From: Ligustrum vulgare
Taxonomy: Eukaryota > Streptophyta > Magnoliopsida > Lamiales > Oleaceae
Length of the DNA stretch: 64,000 bases
Direction of reading: 5' to 3'
Assembly: GCA_963555705.1 (NCBI GenBank)
Contig: OY743168.1
Location: 21,458,139 to 21,522,138 of the forward strand
Of this stretch, positions 11,465 through 23,529 are shown piece by piece. The position numbers and the translations under genes were made by a program. Within the stretch, counting starts at the first letter, position 1. The number at the start of each line of letters is the position of its first letter. The notes beneath the pieces are model-generated. The model searched no databases, was not told the DNA's origin, and worked only from the letters and a program-made list of their open reading frames with translations.

Positions 11465-12776
11465 ATTGTTTTAGAGTCAGCTCTTTCCCAGACGTCATCT
11501 TTAGAACCACCTTTCCATGGCCCTTGATTTCAGAAGTCGCCGAATTTCCCATGTACAGCTTCTCCCCATCCGCTGCTTCAAAACCACTAAACAACTCCTT
11601 GTCAGAGCAAACATGTCGGGTGGCACCGGTGTCTATCCACCATTCTCTTGAATTTGAACCCACCAGGTTCACTTCAGAAATGACAGCTGCAAGATTGATG
11701 TCAGATGCATCTTCAACCATGTTTGCTTCTTTCTTCTTCTTCGGCAAACGGCACTCCGTAGACTTGTGACCAATTTTGTCACAATTGAAGCATTTTCCTT
11801 GAAACTTCTTTTTAGAAATTCCGCCCTTGGGCCCCAACTTGAGCCCTTTGCTACTAGATGGCCCAGACTTGGTTTTGTTAGGTTTGGAGCTTTGCCCATG
11901 CTCCACAACATTTGCTTTAGCCACAACCGGATTGATCCCTCTTTCAGAACTTTTGTTGTCTTCTTCTATTCGAAGTCTAACAATTAGTTCCTCAACATTC
12001 ATTTCCTTTCGCTTATGCTTTAGATAGTTTTTAAAATCCTTCCATGCAGGTGGTAGTTTTTCAATTATACAAGCCACTTGGAAGGACTCGCTCACAACAA
12101 TTCCCTCGGAATGAATTTCATGCAATATCACTTGAAGTTCTTGTACTTGACTGATTACAGGTTTGGAGTCCGCCATTTTGTATTCCAAAAAGCGACCAAC
12201 AAGAAATTTCTTGGCCCCGGCATCCTCGGTTTTATACTTTTTGTCTAAAGACTCCCATAATTCCTTAGCCGTTTTTATTGTGTAGTATACATTATATAGT
12301 GAATCAGCCAAACCGTTCATCACATAATTCCGGCACAGGAAATCCGAGTGCTTCCAAGCATCAACTGCACTAACTGCTTGAATGTCTCCTTCACCCTCTT
12401 AGAGCACTGGAGCATTTTCAGTCAAGAACCTCGCAAGATTCAAGGTGGTCAGGTAGAATAACATCTTTTGCTGCCACCTTTTGAAATTCAGCCCATTGAA
12501 TTTCTCCGATTTTTCCCCATGGTTAACTGGAACAGTCACGGTTGGAGCTGCAGTTTGAGCCACGGTTTGTGTCAAAGCATGACTTGGCAATTTAGCCACA
12601 GATTGAGTCACAAAAGGACTTGGCATAGCCACAGTCGAACTTGGCATAGCCACAACAGAACTTGGCATAGCCACAGTCAAACCTGGCGTAGCCACAGCCT
12701 GAGCCACCGTCTGATTTTCAGCAGTAGCCACATCCATGTTGATTTGTTCGTTTGCCATTACTGAAAATTCAACCAA
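11385..12776 (-). pseudogene. Copia gag and aspartic protease region
   Basis: Gag opens at 12776 or at the internal M of MANEQINMDV. Its N-terminal part has short VAMPS and AVAQ-type repeats before the conserved KFNGLNFKRWQQKMLFYLTT segment. A nonsense codon near 12400 stops the frame after ENAPVL. The remaining UBN2-type gag continues in the same frame ([32 protein letters not shown]). A CCHC knuckle [14 protein letters not shown] lies near 11745-11785. The aspartic protease motif [12 protein letters not shown] lies near 11610-11645. A frameshift near 11464 then ends the frame. Gag forms the particle and binds RNA; protease cuts the polyprotein. Confidence 0.9.
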
Positions 12777-12880
12777 ATATATAAGTTATCTCAAAAGGAA
12801 TATGATTTCTCAAAATCCGGAAAAATTCTTGTCTGTTCTTTCAAAACTGTTTTGAAAAATTTTAGAATCTGTTTTAAGCT
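12777..12880 (-). other. Copia leader with non-standard primer site
   Basis: Immediately inside the 5' LTR the minus strand reads AGCTTAAAACAGATTC. This is not the TGGTATCAGAGC sequence usual for plant Copia. The primer tRNA could not be identified. About 100 nt of leader separate it from gag. Confidence 0.45.
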
Positions 12881-13804
12881 TGTTACAACTAATACTGGAA
12901 TATGTAAATAAGATGTTTTGATTTCAGAAGAACAAACAATAAACATAATCAAAAAACAGAATCAAAAACAAAATGTAAAACGGAAGCAGGAGCCGAGGCC
13001 TGTGCGGGCACAGTTTCCTTAAAACAGATTCGCCCCTCACCAATCCGTGCTTGAGTTGTATGGACGACTGTTTCCCAGGATACAATGGGTACAAGCAGTA
13101 GCAAAGCACTATGGAACTGCTCCAACGAACTGAACGGATGCCTGAACAATCACCAAACAGAAAGAAAGCTGGGAAGAAGAAGAAATATGGGACTGTATTC
13201 TGGAGTGCACAACCGTGTGTTTTCAGACTGAGGAGGAGCTGGGGTTAAATAGCAGTGAAGGAGGAGTTACACAATAACTCTCCAATTAACAGAAATTAAT
13301 TTGGGAGTTAGGAGTTTCAAATTTGAAAAAATTAAATTTTTTTTTTCAAAACGTGGACCACGCGATGAGCCAATTTGTTGGTTCATTTGTTCGACATTCG
13401 TGTGCGCAGGTCGCGCCCGCACACAAGTTCAAGGCTCGAAGGCCAATTCGAACCAAGATTTGCACCCCCCCTGCGCGCACGTGGAGAGAGCCTCTATGCT
13501 ACACATTCTTACAACCTCTCAAAGTGTAAGCATATATAAAGTGGTTCCAAATTTTGTTTCTTTCCTATGTGGGACAAGTTTTAACTCATTTCCCACCAAA
13601 AACCATATTCCACATGGTCCTCTTTGAACTCCAATTTCTCATTCATCCGAGCATCAATTTTGGCAAGTGAACATATCATTTCGATGTTCTCAAGGAGGAG
13701 AACACAACCCAACTTTGATCCTACGCAAAGGTCAAGTGGGTCCCACCCAAAATTGAGTCCAAAGGCAGCCATTTCCTGCCTAAAAATTCTGCCATTTTCC
13801 AACA
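12881..13804 (-). repeat. 5' LTR of the Copia element
   Basis: 924 bp, aligning with 7147-8065. Differences include a 12-bp partial duplication of ATCAAAAACA-type sequence near 12948 and shortened homopolymers near 13337 and 13464. It contains the promoter for the minus-strand transcript; the GTGGGACAAGTT stretch near 13570 is shared with the other LTR. Confidence 0.95.
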
Positions 13805-13809
13805 TGAAG
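13805..13809. repeat. target-site duplication, right copy
   Basis: TGAAG, identical to 7142-7146. Confidence 0.9.
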
Positions 13810-15308
13810 TAGTAGTAAAAATAGTATTTAGGTTCAGGTTTAAAGGTATTTCGATGGATTAAAAGGAAGAGCCGCAAGAGGAGATGAAGACATCTTTTAT
13901 ACAAGCAATTTCCAGAAACATCTTTCGGGGCATTTTGTTCAAAGGGGAAGTTGTATCCATTCAATTTTGTTATTTTCTTTTTTTATACTAGTAACGTTGA
14001 ATCTATTCCCTTATTTCAATCCTTGAATTATTGAGTTTTGAATGTTTGATTGAGTTTTGTTGATTAATAAATTTGATTTGGCTAATTAAATTGTTTAATC
14101 TCTAAATTCATGTATGTGCTATGTTAAGTCTTTTGATCCGTAATTGTCATTAGATCTTGACATTTGGTAGCAAATAAATCTCGCGCAGGTTTAACTATAA
14201 TTCAACTTGGATTTTTTAATTCGAACTTGTGAATTTAATAATCCAATTCAATGTATTCTTCTCAATTTTCATACTAACTGTGCATTAAATCCTAAGAGCT
14301 TGTTGAGGATTGTCCATTGGCTAGAATTGGTTCGAATAGCTTGTTTTGAATCAATACACATAAATGAAGAATTTGGATAATAAAAGTTTGTTGATTATTT
14401 ACGATTGATAATTGAATTAAGGATAGAAACACGTTACAAGGAAAAGTATACTAATAATTGGGGACGCAACCGAACCCGAGAACAAGATCTTCTCTCATTT
14501 AATTCCTTACATATTTAATTTTTTATGTATATTTTTCATTTAAGCAAATTCAAACATCACAACCGTGGGATCGACTGTTAAGTGCATTTTACATGCATAT
14601 TTCATATATTTTTGTGGTACTTTTTGAGTAATTTGGACAAATATCTATTTAATTATGCATATTTTTTGGTTAAATAGGTTCAACATTCAACTACATGGAG
14701 AAAGCATAAGAAATGAGCTAAATTGATGAATAATTGAAAAAATTGAAGAGAAAATAGTCATATCTATCAAAAATTCAAAGTTTGGGGACCAAATTGTCAC
14801 TTCTGAAAAGTTGTGGATCGCATGTGCAATTGACCGAAGGACTAAATTGTAAGTTTTCAAAGTTGAAGGACTCCAAATGCAATTTTAGGAGGACATATTT
14901 AAAAGAAATCGAAAACTTTGAGGACCAAGTTGATCAATTTTGATAGTTGGAGGACCTTGATGGCAATTAATTGAAGGACCAGACCGCAAACACTAGCTCA
15001 GCTGAACCACGCGAACACGTGGTTCAAACCAAGCGACGCGCACGACTCAGAACAGAAATCAATTAAGGGGTTTTTTGAACCTAGTGCCATAAAGCCGTCT
15101 GACTTGGGAGTCAACCACCTAAAGGGGTTACATAGAAAGCAAATGGGGAAAGTATTGCACATATATGATAAAAGACAATAATAAATACAAAGAAAAAGTC
15201 GTTCATAAAAAAAATAAAAAATTGCATGATATAAGCTTTGTTGACCGAAACTTTGGAAATTGAAGGTGTGAAGTTGGGGATTACTTATCTGCAACTTGTT
15301 ATACATGC
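13810..15308. other. spacer with possible old LTR remnant
   Basis: No coding region is supported. TGTTAAGTGCATTTTACATG at 14576, preceded by CCGTGGGATCGAC, resembles the 5' boundary of a Ty3/gypsy LTR. It is followed by phrases such as GGGGACCAAATTG and GAAGGACTAAATTG (14780-14960) that are common in plant LTRs. No second copy or target duplication was found, so this is only a suggestion. Confidence 0.35.
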
Positions 15309-15322
15309 TTGTATCTAATCAC

Positions 15323-15539
15323 GCCCCCAGGGTACATCTCCCAGCGGTGAAAGGGATGGTGGTTTAAAGATTAGTATTGCTTGGTCAGTGGTTCGAATCC
15401 GGCCATTACCAAATTAAAAGGTAAGTCATCACCCTGCACTCTGGGAGGCATAAACTTGCGATTTACATCATTCACCAAGGCCCAGGGCAGGGTCAGTGGG
15501 GGCCCTCAAGGTTGGGGCTCAACCTTTTTTTTTTTTTTT
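15323..15539 (+). mobile_element. tRNA-derived SINE
   Basis: The body is about 215 bp. It carries an RNA polymerase III A-box-like TCTCCCAGCGG at 15337-15347 and a perfect B box GGTTCGAATCC at 15390-15400, spaced as in tRNA genes. It ends GGGGCTCAACC followed by 15 T. Flanking 14-bp duplications TTGTATCTAATCAC lie at 15309-15322 and 15538-15551, as expected for LINE-mediated insertion. A real tRNA gene is excluded because the head does not fold into an acceptor-paired cloverleaf by eye. The family name was not identified. Confidence 0.88.
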
Positions 15540-15651
15540 GTATCTAATCACTTTTAAATCACACAGTCTTTCAAAAAGTCAATTTCTCAAAGATTTGATA
15601 AAAAGAAAAAACCACATGAGACCAAACTCATTGCTATATAAGTTATTTTTC

Positions 15652-15655
<4 letters not shown>

Positions 15656-15695
<40 letters not shown>
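15656..15695. repeat. 40-nt poly-A run
   Basis: An uninterrupted A run; no adjacent retroposon body was recognised. Confidence 0.85.
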
Positions 15696-15697
<2 letters not shown>

Positions 15698-15699
15698 TA

Positions 15700-18560
15700 T
15701 TTTAATAGTGGATTATAAGAGATTAGTTTCAAAATAAACTACTTATTTTTAACTTTAACTAACAAAAAAATATTTATTTTACTTTCCAATTCTCCTTGCT
15801 TTATAAAGAAATACATTTTCTATAGAAAATAGATATTTTTGTGTGATGTAATACCATTTTGCTTCCAAATCGAATTATATTTCGAGTTTGAGGAAATTAA
15901 AATATATTTAAAAAAGGCTATTTCCACGTTCTAACTGATGTTGGTGTATTCACTCCATTTTTTAATTATTTCTATAATAGTTTAATTATATAATTAGTGT
16001 AGGACATCTTTTTATATGATTTTTTTTTTTTTGGTCACGCATGAAAAGGACTTATCTTGTCTTGTGCTACGACTTCATAATTGATTTTTTTTCTTGCTTT
16101 TAATTAATCAAACCTGTAAATAAGCAGAAAAGTAGGGTCCAATTAAACCACATTTAATCAAATGATTATTGAAAAAAAATGTAAAATACTTAAAAGGGAA
16201 AGGAAAGTCAGTAGATCACACAAAATTTTAATGATTTTATCATATTTAATATCATATTCGACATGGATTGATTTTAACGATTTTATCATATTTGAAAGAT
16301 ACAAGAGTTGATCTGTAAAAGATATGATCTAATCCTTATGTAGTATATCGCATTTAAGATACTCTCGTAAATAACAGTTACGAGTGTTACGAATAATATT
16401 TGAAAAAAAAAAAAAAATTACTTTCATATAAGAAATTTCTATTTTTTCTTTCAAGGTAATAAAAAATAAGTCTAGATTTTTATACAAAAATAGGATAGTT
16501 CATGTATAGTTCGACTCTGTCACTCCGACTAATATGAAAACTTGAGACAATATTTTTTAAAATATGTATTATGGAATACTACTCAATTTCTTGCTACTTG
16601 CACATTGTAGATGAACATGGAGGGTGTGGGGTTGCTCAATAATGAGACCTCACACCCGTCATGCGAAGAGATTGTTATTTATATTGTGTAAGTAGATTAA
16701 TTCAATAATATAAAGCAAACAAATAAGTATTTATGCCGAGTACGTACTGTCATGAATTATTAATTTTCCTTATTTTACATACATACGCCATTTAGAGAAG
16801 GAATAACAGTTTATTAGAACGAGTTTGAAAATTTAACCTTTTCAATTCCTTAAATAAATAATTATAAATAAATAATGAAGCTTTTAATTTGTAATAACCT
16901 TGTTTGCTACAAATTAAATTTTAGATTTTAATTCAAGTCAAAATCAACAATTAATTTCAACCATAGATTACGTGGGACCTACAGCTTTTCAATCACACAT
17001 CTCATCAACTTTTATAAAAAATTACTAAAAACCTGATTTTAATCCCTACCAAACAGGGGCAAAATTGAATTTCTATAAGTAATTTTCTTTATTCAAATAT
17101 GAAACCAAAACTATTTGTGGAATATAATTTTATTTGTGGACTTTTTTCACTATTTCCTTTATGATAGTGTGTTAATATAATTATGTTGTGTTTAGTCAGA
17201 ATTAATACTAATTTTAAATAAACAACGGAAAATAAAAATGAAAATTGAAAGTCTTAGACTTTATTTTAAAGACTTTTCTTGAGAAAGTAAATAGTTTAAA
17301 CTGTAAATGTATTGAGATTAATGACATTATTTAATAAATGGAAAAAAAAAATGATAGTAAAAAATAATCATTCATTAATTAACATTAAGGGTAAATATGA
17401 AAATATAAAAAAGTTGTAAATGTAGAAACGTTCAAAAAATTCTCCCTTTAAACCACTTTTAGAAGTTGTATAAATAAATTAAGATTAATAGTAAAAAAAA
17501 TTTCTTAATTTTGAAAATAACATTAATTCTAAATTAAAATAGTATTTGACGCTAGTTATCTGCAAGGCTTAATTACAGCTAGCGAATCTTCATCTTGAAT
17601 TCGAATTACAATATGAATAATAAATATGAAAATGAGCCAGAAAACAAGAAAAATAGATTTAGCAGCAAGAAAATTCTTCAAGGTTATTTCAACATCAATG
17701 ACTTTCCTTTACAAATTGTTTCTGCTTAGTAGATCGATGATCGAGTCTGAAATCTTGTATTGGATGATCCCTCCAAATAGTTTTTAACATAATTTTTCTT
17801 AAAAAATAATTTATTTGTACAAATTCTATCACATTTATTTATATTCGAATATATTAATTCAATTTTCTCATTTCCAGTTAAAACATTATACATAGTATAT
17901 CACATGTATTTATATACAAATAAATCAATCCAGTTTTTATTTTCAATGTTATACAATTACATAGAATATATTTATTACAATTCTTATTAAATATTTAATA
18001 AAAATTTATTTTCTACAAAAGTTTATTTAGAATATGGAAAATGCATTTTGATGGGAAGATATGTTTGTATTTTTTTTTTTTGACAACTTTCTATTATAAT
18101 AAAGAGATGTATAGAATATAGATTCCGCATTTCTACACTCTAAATACAAAATAAAAATTAAGGAATTTGTTCTCTATAATATAAGTTAGATTTTAAATAA
18201 AGTTATTAAAAGCACGCTAAATACAAAATAAAAATTAATAAATTTGTTCTCTATAATATAAGTTAAAATTTAAATATAAAGTTATTAAAACTTAAAAGCA
18301 ACAAGTACGTAGTGGGAAAGCCTTAGGGCACACTATAACGGTGGAGGGTTGGCGTGAAAATTTGGTGCCACGCCGTCCAAACAAAACCTTCGATCCAATC
18401 TGCTGCCACCTCCCACGCGCAATCAATAACAATATCATATGAATGTATCACCCTTTCATCTCTCTTATTTTCTGCATTATATAAAAATGAAAATGGAAGC
18501 TGAATTATCATAATGTTGTGTCTCATTCAAAGTTCTGTACACACCTAACTTCTTCTGCTT
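15700..18560. other. AT-rich spacer upstream of the NAC gene
   Basis: No reading frame longer than noise with recognisable content. The stretch near 16975-17060 (AATCACACAT, TCATCAACTTTTAT, CTGATTTTAATC) resembles 4705-4780, so a dispersed repeat relic is likely. Two copies of CTAAATACAAAATAAAAATTA(A/ATAA)...TTTGTTCTCTATAATATAAGTTA sit at about 18141-18190 and 18218-18270. The NAC promoter proper lies at the right edge. Confidence 0.6.
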
Positions 18561-18564
18561 ATCG

Positions 18565-18572
18565 TATAAATA
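18565..18572 (+). promoter_or_regulatory. TATA box of the NAC gene
   Basis: TATAAATA at 18565-18572 stands about 40 bp upstream of a CT-rich leader. Transcription would start near 18595. This is a position-based inference; no transcript data are available. Confidence 0.6.
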
Positions 18573-18605
18573 TTCCCATCTTACCAGAACCATATTAACC
18601 AACTT

Positions 18606-18608
<3 letters not shown>

Positions 18609-18664
<56 letters not shown>
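18609..18664 (+). repeat. (TC)28 microsatellite in the NAC 5' leader
   Basis: An uninterrupted TC dinucleotide tract of 56 nt sits just downstream of the TATA box, so it probably forms part of the 5'UTR. CT-rich leaders are common in plant genes; length variation here could change expression. Confidence 0.9.
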
Positions 18665-18667
<3 letters not shown>

Positions 18668-18702
18668 AGCAATTCAAGAGCACAACAAGGTTGAACTTTC
18701 TG

Positions 18703-19671
18703 GTTAGTATTTTCTTATGTTCCATAATCTATTTATATATGTATACAGGAGCCAACACACACATCTATCTATATATGCAAAAATGAAATGGAAACTCTTG
18801 ATCTTTATGGTAGCTGCAGCAGCAAATTAAGTTATAGCTGAGTAGAAAAATATCTTGTATTTAAGACTCATCTCTATTATTACGAGAAAATGAAAACTTT
18901 GAAGACAATTTCAATGAATGAATTTTTCGCATGTCTAACAACTTAAATGAGTTAATTCATGATCATCCTAAAACGGCACACCATACTCGCTTGTACGTGA
19001 AAATGTATGTTGTAATAACAAGTTGGGTTTGAAAACATCTTCTACACCATGAGCCATGAGGCGTGGAGTGGAATGCACTCAAAGAAAAAATAAATCATGC
19101 CTAATGTCTACAAAGGTCAAATTTATACAGCCACTTTTGTGTTCAATATACTTGGTCGAATTACAACATGCAAACAAGGGGATTGGCCACTGGCCTATAC
19201 ATGTTTCAAGAATCATTGTTTTTGAGTGGACACTCACCTTTGGTCTGCCATTTTTTCCTTAAATAACACATTTAAATTTGAGGCAAAGGACCCCATCATA
19301 CCATGTTTTGTGCTCACGAATGGATAGGAACGAAATCATGATAATTTCACAAGACAGATACTTGCGTGTATTTTACTATTTTTCTGAGCTTCTTTATTTT
19401 TATTTTTATTAATGTTTTTGCTTCGCTTCATCAATAGCTAGCAGTGTCTTCCAAAGGTAGCTTTTTGATATTACAATAATAAAAAAGTTTGAAAACATCT
19501 TCAAGGCTTAGCTTAGACCTATACCTCCCTTCCTCAAGACCTATATCTTTTCGAGGTCGAGTATTGAGGAAGACAAATAAACTGACATTTTGTTTATTGT
19601 ATATTTGTATTGTCCAGCATATCATCTACCTCTTCCGGTGTGATCTCTTTAACATCGGCATTCTTTTCCAG
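18703..19671 (+). other. probable 5'UTR intron of the NAC gene
   Basis: The leader is followed by CTG|GTTAGT at 18703 (an alternative donor AAG|GTTGAA is at 18690). A pyrimidine-rich acceptor CATTCTTTTCCAG ends at 19671, 16 nt before the start codon. No gene is seen inside the intron. Confidence 0.55.
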
Positions 19672-19687
19672 GGAAAGATCAAGATTA

Positions 19688-22249
19688 ATGGAAATATTGG
19701 AGTCGTGTGTCCCTCCGGGTTTTCGATTTCGCCCTACTGAGGAAGAGCTAGTGGGTTATTATCTCAAGAGAAAGATTAATTCCCAGAAAATTGATCTTGA
19801 TGTCATAATTGACATTGATCTCTACAGAATGGAGCCCTGGGACATCCAAGGTACTATTGATTTGCATGATAGTACAAATAAAAGAGGATATATATATATA
19901 AATTCTGGTCTAGTCTTAATTCATAATTCTAATTCTCAGTAAATATAGAGATAGTGATCTTCTTTTTCAGCTAGAGCAACATTCATGATCTATGATCTGG
20001 GAGTAATTCCACTGTGTTGTTGGGTCAAATGCACTTTATTGACATGATCAAGGCAGAAGTTAGGGTTTTATTTTTGTTAATATTCAAATTTTCAACTGGG
20101 GATTTTTTATTTTTTATTTTTTTAAGATTCTGATCCCGGAGTTACCTCAATATTGGGCTGTTCTTCTAAATTGTTTAAATAAAATTCACTAGCTAGGATC
20201 GATTAATTTATCGGTTATTTAAAAATAATTTGAGTTTCCCAATTCTTTGTGAAATTCTCAATACTCTAGCAAATCAACGGGTTTGGTAGCGTAGATAAAA
20301 ATATAGTTTCATTTGGCTTATTACGTACAGGAAGTTGCAAGTTGGGATATGAAGAACAAAATGAGTGGTACTTTTTCAGTCACAAGGACAGGAAATACCC
20401 AACTGGAACTCGAACTAACAGAGCCACTGCTGCTGGTTTTTGGAAGGCAACTGGAAGAGACAAAGCTGTGGTTTCAAAGGACAGAATTATAGGAATGAGG
20501 AAAACTTTAGTATTTTATAAAGGACGTGCACCCAATGGAAGAAAAACTGACTGGATCATGCATGAATATAGGCTCCAGAACTCTGAAAATGGACCCCCTC
20601 AGGTAATTAATTCACCTCAATTTCAACTTATATATAAGTAAAAAATCATAAGCATTGTAGATGTTATAATAATTTCCCATGTTGGATCGACATTTGTTGT
20701 AAAAATTATCTTCATCCGCCTTGCACAAGAGGAGCATGCACGTTGAAGATAGAAGAATATTCTTTTGAAGTTTTAGAACATAAAATCAAAATAGTCAAAT
20801 GAAAAGAGTTAAAATTTCACTTCTACGCATCTATAAAAGTTGTGTACATGTGAAAACAAATTTATGATAATAATTAAGACTATGTTTGGGAAAAGCTTGT
20901 TAATAAATTTTATTTATAAACAGCCATATGACAACAATATTTCATTAAATCATTTTTTTTGAAAAGTCTACAATTTCAATTGGTCAAAGATTTTTGTCCA
21001 CAATTTTTTATTTTTCAAAAAAAAAAGATCAAGAGATGTTATCACGTCCCGGTTTATAAACAAAATTTATAAACAATAGATTTTTGAACTTTCAAATTGA
21101 GGTATAGGTGGTCAGTTTTTGGAAGAACTTTAGCATATAACGCAATTATTACTCATTTATAAACCACCTTGTAAACAATATAAATTTTCAAACATTTTTT
21201 AATCACACACATTTTCTAAACTATTTCTTATACAACAATAACCCATTTATAAAATGTAATGATTTGAAAGGTATTTACCCTTCTTTTGTTAAAGCACTTT
21301 CTACGGTTGAAATTGCATATTGGATAGATAAACCTTGTTGCCCTTCACTGTATTCCTTACTCCCATCAACATGTTTTTTCTCCCTGGCATAATCTTTGAA
21401 AAAATTGATCTACTTTACCTGCCATCCTCGTGCCCCCTCTAATCACATGGGTGGATGTGACATCAATCACATAAATTAGTGGCCTCATCCTCCATGTGAA
21501 GGAGTGATACCCAGTGTGGTAGAATATAGTGGATAAAATAGCATGATTCTTTTTGGAATTGTTAGTAATTAGCACTCAATCTTAAATTTATTGAAAACAA
21601 AGCTTAGTCGTTATTTTTCCATGTGTCTCAGGAAGAGGGATGGGTCGTATGTCGCGCATTCAAGAAACCGACTCCGAGTCAAAAACAAGGTTTCGGGGCC
21701 TGGAATAATCCTTACTTTGACAGCAGTTATAGGCCTCCATCATATCCAAGTACAATGCACACATCTGATCCAATTAATCAAGGAACAAACTTTCAACCCT
21801 CACCATTTGATGCAGATCAGCAGCTAATATCCAACCATAATCATTTAGAATATCAACGAGTCGAGCTTCCAAATCTCGATAGCCCATCGATTTCTACTGG
21901 AGATGAGAAGAGAGATCATGATATTCAATACAGTGACTGGAAGAAGTTTGATAAGTTACTTGCATCACAAGTCATTGACGAACCGGCCCCATCATATGCA
22001 CATCGACAAGTCCAGCTTCCGGAACTAGACAGGCCCTCGACCAAAGAAAGTTTGGAGCATAATGTTATAACCTGCAGTGAAGACATAGGACATTATAGGA
22101 AGAGACAGTATGATAATCAGTATAGCGATTGGAAGAGCTTTGATAAGTTACTTGCACAAGTCAGTGATGAACCCTCATCGTATGCATACACAAACTTGCA
22201 GCCATTAGTCCCCCAAAATGATGAACTTGAATGGTTTCCCGACTTGTAG
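19688..22249 (+). CDS. NAC domain transcription factor, VND-like
   Basis: Three exons: 19688-19850, 20331-20602 and 21632-22249. All junctions are GT-AG and phases agree, giving 350 residues. The NAC DNA-binding and dimerisation domain fills residues 9-157. Subdomain A is [15 protein letters not shown] is [21 protein letters not shown] is [20 protein letters not shown], and E is [12 protein letters not shown], starting exactly at exon 3. The intron positions are the classic NAC ones. The domain and the tail (LP-x-LDSPS followed by [14 protein letters not shown]) resemble the vascular-related VND group, which switches on xylem vessel and secondary-wall genes in the nucleus. Odd points: residue 15 is arginine where most members have histidine, and the tail module occurs twice (residues about 222-268 and 272-336). 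The start at 19688 is chosen because it gives the family's usual [16 protein letters not shown] N-terminus; an upstream in-frame ATG at 19610 lies inside the presumed intron. No stop or frameshift was found. Confidence 0.93.
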
Positions 22250-22640
22250 TTTTTGGCCGAAATTCTCAGTCAGGATTCTAGAATAGTCGGCTCTAGTACT
22301 CGATAGAGGAGCTGGGAAAAATCAAAGTAATTTCGTAATTTCCTAGATTCATTCAATGACCATTCTTAACTTCCATCAGAGGCATGCTTTTTTCTAAGAT
22401 CATAGTACTGCCCCATGTTGGGGTGAATTGGATTGTCAACCCACCTAATTTTTTTACTGTTTCTGTTATTAAAAAAATTGTGAATTTCGTCAGTGTTAAC
22501 GGAAACTTTGATTGAAGTAGATGAATTTCGTCTTTTGTAGGTTCATTAAACATCTCTTTCAATATACCCTGCACGAGTGTTATAAAATATTAAATTTTAT
22601 TGACCTTTATGTTGGGAATTAGGAACGTGTGGAATTTTCG
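22250..22640 (+). other. 3' flank of the NAC gene
   Basis: Contains the 3'UTR and possibly the polyadenylation region. No clear AATAAA was seen. No other gene. Confidence 0.5.
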
Positions 22641-23529
22641 TATGGAGTGTTTGTAAAAATATTTAGCTTTTGATATCATAATTGAAAATGATTTCATTTT
22701 CAAGAATTATAGAAAAATACTTCGATTTTTATTTTGATTTTGATTTTGATTTTGATTTTTTTTTTTTTGGTGTAGAAAAATAATGTTTTATCACAAGTAT
22801 TATATTGTGATACTTTAAAAGTATGTTAAAGTATCATAACATGAAACTTTATTAAAATTTTATGATACTTAGGACAGAATTTTAGTATCATATCATGATA
22901 CTTTATAAAAATGTTATGATACTTTGTTTCACGCATACAATCAAATAATTCACAAGCAATATTCTTTGGTGGGGTTAATGCCTTACGCAGCACATTCTAT
23001 TGCATATGAAATCCAGTGGCTTCAATTTGACTCTTCACCCATTCTACATCCTCAGCTGAAGCAAAGATCTGATCACCAAATCTTCTATTATTGTTGTCTG
23101 CAGCGGAGCTACTGGTGTTGGTGGAGTTGGACGTGGAAATAGGACAAGTGCACGGAGAAGGGGAGGAAGACAGCGCGGAAAGGAGGAAGAAGATCTACTA
23201 TGAGTGCAACACGGTTGTGTTGTTGAATTTGGTAGGATGGGTGTCATGGGGTGAGCAGGTGGTGGCGTATGAGGGCGGTGTGTGGTAGCGATTGCGCGCT
23301 TGTGCGGTGGTTCGACTATGGTTGATGCAGGTGATGAGTTGGTGGTTGTGCGGGTGGTAGGTAGTCGGGGAAGAAGATGAGCAACATGTGGCGGTATCAA
23401 TACAAAAGGCGTTGGTGGATGGTTCGATCAATGCGGGTGGTCGTGGTTGACACGATTGTTGATTACGGTGGTGCAGGTGCTGAGTGAGAAGGGGCGGTGG
23501 TGCAGTTGCAGATATAGAAGAAGGAGAAG
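22640..23529 (+). repeat. unclassified repeat, copy 1, split by the gypsy insertion
   Basis: A head of about 280 bp (22660-22935) carries repeated TGATACTTT, TATCATAA and GAAACTTTAT words. It matches, in opposite orientation, 52280-52555. Beyond the head the two copies differ; here a GC-richer part follows with GGTGGT-type tracts and reading frames without known domains (23040-23520). The right-hand continuation resumes after the gypsy element at 29046. Different bodies behind the same head suggest an element type that carries variable cargo. Confidence 0.6.
23525..23529. repeat. target-site duplication, left copy
   Basis: AGAAG, identical to 29046-29050. Confidence 0.88.

Larger units (their letters stand above)
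7147..13804 (-). mobile_element. complete Ty1/copia LTR retrotransposon (Tork/TNT1-like)
   Basis: A 6658-bp element bounded by two LTRs (7147-8065 and 12881-13804), each TGTTR...CAACA-type in either reading, and flanked by the 5-bp duplication TGAAG. Reading on the minus strand it runs 5' LTR, gag, protease, integrase, RT, RNase H, 3' LTR, the Copia order. The LTRs are 919 and 924 bp and differ by roughly fifteen substitutions and small indels seen by eye, so insertion is fairly recent. The coding part is interrupted by one nonsense codon (near 12400) and two frameshifts (near 11464 and 10540). This copy is therefore not autonomous, although every domain is present. Confidence 0.95.

Noticed and set aside
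7147..13804. Complete Copia element as a currently active transposon
   Set aside because: One nonsense codon and two frameshifts interrupt the single polyprotein.
15323..15420. Possible tRNA gene because of the perfect B box
   Set aside because: Acceptor arms do not pair; it ends in a T tail and has long target duplications, so it is a SINE.
19056..19262. Short + strand frame upstream of the NAC coding start
   Set aside because: It lies within the predicted 5'UTR intron and shows no protein features.
20870..21270. MITE inside NAC intron 2
   Set aside because: Repeated TTTATAAAC words suggest one, but no paired termini or target duplication could be defined.
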